DNA from: Theodoxus fluviatilis
Taxonomy: Eukaryota > Mollusca > Gastropoda > Cycloneritida > Neritidae
Length of the DNA: 23,970 nucleotides
Direction of reading: 5' to 3'
NCBI GenBank assembly: GCA_034096865.1
Contig: JAWQFJ010012026.1
Location: 107,501 to 131,470 of the forward strand
Position numbers and translations under genes: made by a program. The notes under the pieces were generated by a model. The model made no database searches and was not told the DNA's origin. It saw nothing but the letters and a program-made list of their open reading frames with translations. Of this stretch, positions 1-23,970 are shown piece by piece. Each line of letters begins with the position of its first letter. Position 1 is the stretch's first letter.

Positions 1-651
1 GTCCCTATATACTTGCCTTTGGGAGAAAACAAATCAGCGTCCGGGAAGACTGCCTAGTTTGGAATTCCCTGCTTGGACAGGGTAGATGACGCAGGTGTAC
101 TCTTCCCCCTCATTTGCATGTTTTGACAAGATGATTCCATTGACTTGACTAAGCAGCTTACTATGTAGGTCCACTTTCAACAGGATTATTGTTAAAGAAG
201 TACCAATTCGTCACTATGTACTGGATTTGGTAAATATATATCTTATAATAATTTTTGTGAGTCGGAATACCCTCCAACTAGATAATAGCTTTAAATTTTC
301 TTTCTAGTTTTCTTCATATAAACCATGGATTGGTTTAAATGCCCCAAAAAAACTCATCATTTCATCAATGTAGTTCACCACTCTATGTCACACCTACCTG
401 TATACAAACATTAGTTTTTATCCTATGAACGGAGAAAAGATACACATAAAAGAGCACTTGCTGCTCAGTCACATCTACTGTTGCACATAAAAAATTGCCT
501 CATGCAGATGTCGTGGTTGTCTCGTACGTCAGTTTTGGAAGGGGAACTCACAAACATTGCACTGAGTATGCACTGACTTACACTGTCACTGACTGCATGA
601 CCCGACTGCCACACAAGTGTAGGCAGTCACCAACCCTGTCTGTGCTTGCAG
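1..651 (+). other. Intron upstream of exon 1 (3' part)
   Basis: AT-rich unique sequence ending in the acceptor CTTGCAG at 645-651. I see no gene, RNA or clear repeat in it; the short open frames here are chance. Confidence 0.6.
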
Positions 652-17691
<17,040 letters not shown>

Positions 17692-17695
17692 GTGA

Positions 17696-17705
17696 GAGAC
17701 AGAGA

Positions 17706-17786
<81 letters not shown>
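17696..17786 (+). repeat. (GA)n microsatellite abutting exon 7 donor
   Basis: GA repeat beginning within the donor context GTGAGAGACAGAGAG at 17692, so the downstream splice-site flank is purine-only. Confidence 0.93.
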
Positions 17787-17788
<2 letters not shown>

Positions 17789-18072
17789 GATAAAAAGAGA
17801 GAACTGATCATAGAGGAGAACATTCAGATAGGTGAACAGGTTTATTAGTTATATTCCGTCTGGACACTGCTTCACTGTCACATGTTTTTAGGAAAGTGGA
17901 GCCAACATTTTTTGGTTGTACTCTTTTAATTGCCCAGGCACCATGTTTAGTTTATATTGTATATAGATGACTGAAAACATTATTCGCGAATGATATGTAA
18001 CGATATTTCTCAAGCCTCTATGCTTCTGACTTGTTCCTCAAAGTTTCCAGAGAAAGGACACATGCACACCAT
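17787..18072 (+). other. Intron 7, sequence before the satellite
   Basis: Unique AT-rich sequence without recognisable features. Confidence 0.5.
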
Positions 18073-21000
18073 GACCTAAGTAACGCTCCAGACTGACTCA
18101 CGACCAAAGTAACGCTCCAGACTGACTCACGACCAAAGTAACGCTCCAGGCTGACTCATGACCAAAGTAACGCTCCAGACTGACTCACGACCAAAGTAAC
18201 GCTCCAGGCTGACTCATGACCAAAGTAACGCTCCATACTGACTCATGACCAAAGTAACGTTCCAGGCTGACTCATGACCTAAGTAACGCTCCAGACTGAC
18301 TCATGGCCAAAGTAACGTTCCAGACTGACTCATGACCAAAGTAACGCTCCAGGCTGACTCATGACCAAAGTAACGCTCCAGGCTGACTCATGACCAAAGT
18401 AACGCTCCAGACTGACTCATGACCAAAGTAACGCTCCAGATTGACTCATGACCAAAGTAACGCTCCAGATTGACTCATGACCAAAGTAACGCTCCAGATT
18501 GACTCATGACCAAAGTAACGCTCCAGACTGACTCATGACCAAAGTAACGCTCCAGATTGACTCATGACCAAAGTAACGTTCCAGACTGACTCATGACCAA
18601 AGTAACGTTCCAGGCTGACTCATGACCAAAGTAACGCTCCATACTGACTCATGACCAAAGTAACGCTCCAGACTGACTCATGACCAAAGTAACGTTTTAG
18701 ATTGAGTCACGACCAAAGTAACGTTCCAGGCTGACTCATGACCAAAGTAACGCTCCAGGCTGACTCATGACCAAAGTAACGCTCCAGACTGACTCATGAC
18801 CAAAGTAACGCTCCAGACTGACTCATGACCAAAGTAACGCTCCAGACTGACTCATGACCAAAGTAACGCTCCAGACTGACTCATGACCAAAGTAACGCTC
18901 CAGGCTGACTCATGACCAAAGTAACGCTCCAGACTGACTCATGACCAAAGTAACGCTCCAGACTGACTCATGACCAAAGTAACGCTCCAGACTGACTCAT
19001 GACCAAAGTAACGCTCCAGACTGACTCATGACCAAAGTAACGCTCCAGACTGACTCATGACCAAAGTAACGCTCCAGACTGACTCATGACCAAAGTAACG
19101 CTCCAGACTGACTCACGACCAAAGTAACGCTCCAGACTGACTCATGACCAAAGTAACGCTCCAGACTGACTCACGACCAAAGTAACGCTCCAGACTGACT
19201 CATGACCAAAGTAACGCTCCAGACTGACTCATGACCAAAGTAACGCTCCAGACTGACTCATGACCAAAGTAACGCTCCAGGCTGACTCATGACCAAAGTA
19301 ACGCTCCAGACTGACTCATGACCAAAGTAACGCTCCAGGCTGACTCATGACCAAAGTAACGCTCCAGACTGACTCATGACCAAAGTAACGCTCCAGACTG
19401 ACTCATGACCAAAGTAACGCTCCAGACTGACTCATGACCAAAGTAACGCTCCAGACTGACTCATGACCAAAGTAACGCTCCAGACTGACTCATGACCAAA
19501 GTAACGCTCCAGACTGACTCATGACCAAAGTAACGCTCCAGGCTGACTCACGACCAAAGTAACGCTCCAGACTGACTCATGACCAAAGTAACGCTCCAGA
19601 CTGACTCATGACCAAAGTAACGCTCCAGACTGACTCATGACCAAAGTAACGCTCCAGACTGACTCATGACCAAAGTAACGCTCCAGACTGACTCATGACC
19701 AAAGTAACGCTCCAGGCTGACTCATGACCAAAGTAACGCTCCAGACTGACTCATGACCAAAGTAACGCTCCAGGCTGACTCATGACCAAAGTAACGCTCC
19801 AGACTGACTCATGACCAAAGTAACGCTCCAGGCTGACTCATGACCAAAGTAACGCTCCAGACTGACTCATGACCAAAGTAACGCTCCAGGCTGACTCATG
19901 ACCAAAGTAACGCTCCAGACTGACTCATGACCAAAGTAACGCTCCAGGCTGACTCATGACCAAAGTAACGCTCCAGACTGACTCATGACCAAAGTAACGC
20001 TCCAGACTGACTCATGACCAAAGTAACGCTCCAGACTGACTCATGACCAAAGTAACGCTCCAGGCTGACTCATGACCAAAGTAACGCTCCAGACTGACTC
20101 ATGACCAAAGTAACGCTCCAGACTGACTCATGACCAAAGTAACGCTCCAGACTGACTCATGACCAAAGTAACGCTCCAGACTGACTCATGACCAAAGTAA
20201 CGCTCCAGGCTGACTCATGACCAAAGTAACGCTCCAGACTGACTCATGACCAAAGTAACGCTCCAGGCTGACTCATGACCAAAGTAACGCTCCAGACTGA
20301 CTCATGACCAAAGTAACGCTCCAGGCTGACTCATGACCAAAGTAACGCTCCAGACTGACTCATGACCAAAGTAACGCTCCAGGCTGACTCATGACCAAAG
20401 TAACGCTCCAGACTGACTCATGACCAAAGTAACGCTCCAGGCTGACTCATGACCAAAGTAACGCTCCAGACTGACTCATGACCAAAGTAACGCTCCAGAC
20501 TGACTCATGACCAAAGTAACGCTCCAGGCTGACTCATGACCAAAGTAACGCTCCAGACTGACTCATGACCAAAGTAACGCTCCAGGCTGACTCATGACCA
20601 AAGTAACGCTCCAGACTGACTCATGACCAAAGTAACGCTCCAGACTGACTCATGACCAAAGTAACGCTCCAGACTGACTCATGACCAAAGTAACGCTCCA
20701 GACTGACTCATGACCAAAGTAACGCTCCAGACTGACTCATGACCAAAGTAACGCTCCAGGCTGACTCATGACCAAAGTAACGCTCCAGACTGACTCATGA
20801 CCAAAGTAACGCTCCAGGCTGACTCATGACCAAAGTAACGCTCCAGACTGACTCATGACCAAAGTAACGCTCCAGGCTGACTCATGACCAAAGTAACGCT
20901 CCAGACTGACTCATGACCAAAGTAACGCTCCAGACTGACTCATGACCAAAGTAACGCTCCAGACTGACTCATGACCAAAGTAACGCTCCAGACTGACTCA

Positions 21001-23970
21001 TGACCAAAGTAACGCTCCAGACTGACTCATGACCAAAGTAACGCTCCAGACTGACTCATGACCAAAGTAACGCTCCAGACTGACTCATGACCAAAGTAAC
21101 GCTCCAGACTGACTCATGACCAAAGTAACGCTCCAGACTGACTCATGACCAAAGTAACGCTCCAGGCTGACTCATGACCAAAGTAACGCTCCAGACTGAC
21201 TCATGACCAAAGTAACGCTCCAGGCTGACTCATGACCAAAGTAACGCTCCAGACTGACTCATGACCAAAGTAACGCTCCAGGCTGACTCATGACCAAAGT
21301 AACGCTCCAGACTGACTCATGACCAAAGTAACGCTCCAGGCTGACTCATGACCAAAGTAACGCTCCAGACTGACTCATGACCAAAGTAACGCTCCAGACT
21401 GACTCATGACCAAAGTAACGCTCCAGGCTGACTCATGACCAAAGTAACGCTCCAGACTGACTCATGACCAAAGTAACGCTCCAGACTGACTCATGACCAA
21501 AGTAACGCTCCAGACTGACTCATGACCAAAGTAACGCTCCAGACTGACTCATGACCAAAGTAACGCTCCAGACTGACTCATGACCAAAGTAACGCTCCAG
21601 ACTGACTCATGACCAAAGTAACGCTCCAGACTGACTCATGACCAAAGTAACGCTCCAGACTGACTCATGACCAAAGTAACGCTCCAGACTGACTCATGAC
21701 CAAAGTAACGCTCCAGACTGACTCATGACCAAAGTAACGCTCCAGACTGACTCATGACCAAAGTAACGCTCCAGACTGACTCATGACCAAAGTAACGCTC
21801 CAGACTGACTCATGACCAAAGTAACGCTCCAGACTGACTCATGACCAAAGTAACGCTCCAGACTGACTCATGACCAAAGTAACGCTCCAGACTGACTCAT
21901 GACCAAAGTAACGCTCCAGGCTGACTCATGACCAAAGTAACGCTCCAGACTGACTCATGACCAAAGTAACGCTCCAGACTGACTCATGACCAAAGTAACG
22001 CTCCAGACTGACTCATGACCAAAGTAACGCTCCAGGCTGACTCATGACCAAAGTAACGCTCCAGACTGACTCATGACCAAAGTAACGCTCCAGACTGACT
22101 CATGACCAAAGTAACGCTCCAGACTGACTCATGACCAAAGTAACGCTCCAGACTGACTCATGACCAAAGTAACGCTCCAGACTGACTCATGACCAAAGTA
22201 ACGCTCCAGACTGACTCATGACCAAAGTAACGCTCCAGACTGACTCATGACCAAAGTAACGCTCCAGGCTGACTCATGACCAAAGTAACGCTCCAGACTG
22301 ACTCATGACCAAAGTAACGCTCCAGACTGACTCATGACCAAAGTAACGCTCCAGACTGACTCATGACCAAAGTAACGCTCCAGACTGACTCATGACCAAA
22401 GTAACGCTCCAGACTGACTCATGACCAAAGTAACGCTCCAGACTGACTCATGACCAAAGTAACGCTCCAGACTGACTCATGACCAAAGTAACGCTCCAGG
22501 CTGACTCATGACCAAAGTAACGCTCCAGACTGACTCATGACCAAAGTAACGCTCCAGACTGACTCATGACCAAAGTAACGCTCCAGACTGACTCATGACC
22601 AAAGTAACGCTCCAGACTGACTCATGACCAAAGTAACGCTCCAGACTGACTCATGACCAAAGTAACGCTCCAGACTGACTCATGACCAAAGTAACGCTCC
22701 AGGCTGACTCATGACCAAAGTAACGCTCCAGACTGACTCATGACCAAAGTAACGCTCCAGACTGACTCATGACCAAAGTAACGCTCCAGACTGACTCATG
22801 ACCAAAGTAACGCTCCAGACTGACTCATGACCAAAGTAACGCTCCAGACTGACTCATGACCAAAGTAACGCTCCAGACTGACTCATGACCAAAGTAACGC
22901 TCCAGACTGACTCATGACCAAAGTAACGCTCCAGACTGACTCATGACCAAAGTAACGCTCCAGACTGACTCATGACCAAAGTAACGCTCCAGACTGACTC
23001 ATGACCAAAGTAACGCTCCAGACTGACTCATGACCAAAGTAACGCTCCAGACTGACTCATGACCAAAGTAACGCTCCAGACTGACTCATGACCAAAGTAA
23101 CGCTCCAGACTGACTCATGACCAAAGTAACGCTCCAGACTGACTCATGACCAAAGTAACGCTCCAGACTGACTCATGACCAAAGTAACGCTCCAGACTGA
23201 CTCATGACCAAAGTAACGCTCCAGACTGACTCATGACCAAAGTAACGCTCCAGACTGACTCATGACCAAAGTAACGCTCCAGACTGACTCATGACCAAAG
23301 TAACGCTCCAGACTGACTCATGACCAAAGTAACGCTCCAGACTGACTCATGACCAAAGTAACGCTCCAGACTGACTCATGACCAAAGTAACGCTCCAGAC
23401 TGACTCATGACCAAAGTAACGCTCCAGACTGACTCATGACCAAAGTAACGCTCCAGACTGACTCATGACCAAAGTAACGCTCCAGACTGACTCATGACCA
23501 AAGTAACGCTCCAGACTGACTCATGACCAAAGTAACGCTCCAGACTGACTCATGACCAAAGTAACGCTCCAGACTGACTCATGACCAAAGTAACGCTCCA
23601 GACTGACTCATGACCAAAGTAACGCTCCAGACTGACTCATGACCAAAGTAACGCTCCAGACTGACTCATGACCAAAGTAACGCTCCAGACTGACTCATGA
23701 CCAAAGTAACGCTCCAGACTGACTCATGACCAAAGTAACGCTCCAGACTGACTCATGACCAAAGTAACGCTCCAGACTGACTCATGACCAAAGTAACGCT
23801 CCAGACTGACTCATGACCAAAGTAACGCTCCAGACTGACTCATGACCAAAGTAACGCTCCAGACTGACTCATGACCAAAGTAACGCTCCAGACTGACTCA
23901 TGACCAAAGTAACGCTCCAGACTGACTCATGACCAAAGTAACGCTCCAGACTGACTCATGACCAAAGTAA
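18073..23970 (+). repeat. 29-bp tandem satellite, 203+ copies, runs off the window
   Basis: The unit starts GACCAAAGTAACGCTCCAG and ends ACTGACTCAT. The first unit starts at 18073 and one starts at 23960; the distance, 5887, is exactly 203 x 29, so there is no net indel. Units 1-24 (to about 18770) carry several substitutions (CGTT, ATACTG, AGATTG, CACG, CCTAAG); later units differ almost only by A/G after CCAG; after about 22710 units look identical. Every unit keeps TGACTCA, except one near 18703 with TGAGTCA. It lies inside host intron 7, assuming the gene continues beyond. Confidence 0.97.

Noticed and set aside
18073..23970. CRISPR array (29-bp repeats)
   Set aside because: Units are directly adjacent with no spacers, in animal DNA and with no cas genes; it is a tandem satellite.

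Overview
The window is animal nuclear DNA from a repeat-rich, intron-rich genome, most likely a lophotrochozoan and plausibly a marine gastropod or bivalve mollusc. This rests on the intron structure, dense micro- and minisatellites, and a Ty3/gypsy-type retrotransposon; the exact organism cannot be read from the sequence. No prokaryotic genes, operons or CRISPR arrays are present.

The only host gene seen is on the + strand: seven internal exons (652-804, 6200-6305, 13976-14124, 15939-16052, 16736-16799, 16980-17080, 17533-17691). They have GT/AG borders and compatible phases and together make exactly 846 nt (282 codons). They encode the second half of the FAD domain, the CO-dehydrogenase-flavoprotein-C-like domain and the linker to the molybdopterin domain of a xanthine dehydrogenase/aldehyde oxidase family enzyme. 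The iron-sulfur exons lie upstream and the molybdopterin exons downstream of the window.

Nearly everything else is intron filled with repeats. Intron 1 (805-6199) holds a 31-bp minisatellite, AT-rich inverted-repeat elements, a pair of perfect palindromes and a 600-bp TG-rich tract ending about 40 bp before exon 2. Intron 2 (6306-13975) holds a G-rich GGATGGATGTGAGGGG satellite split by two insertions. One is a minus-strand Ty3/gypsy element (6808-10568) with LTRs, a 5-bp target duplication, a frameshifted pol and a deletion of the gag region. The other is the 3' end of a non-LTR retrotransposon (11579-11893) with an 8-bp duplication. A 1.5-kb 14-bp minisatellite follows. Intron 3 (14125-15938) holds TG, GA and TTGATT microsatellites and an 830-bp pol fragment, 99.3% identical to the intron 2 element but inverted, so exon 3 is flanked by long inverted repeats. 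Intron 7 runs from 17692 past the window end and contains at least 203 copies of a 29-bp satellite with exactly zero net indels. Each unit carries the AP-1-type heptamer TGACTCA.

The most interesting signals are the 29-bp satellite, the near-identical inverted retroelement copies around exon 3, and the TG tracts hugging splice sites. All are read by eye; copy numbers, identities and splice sites were derived by hand.
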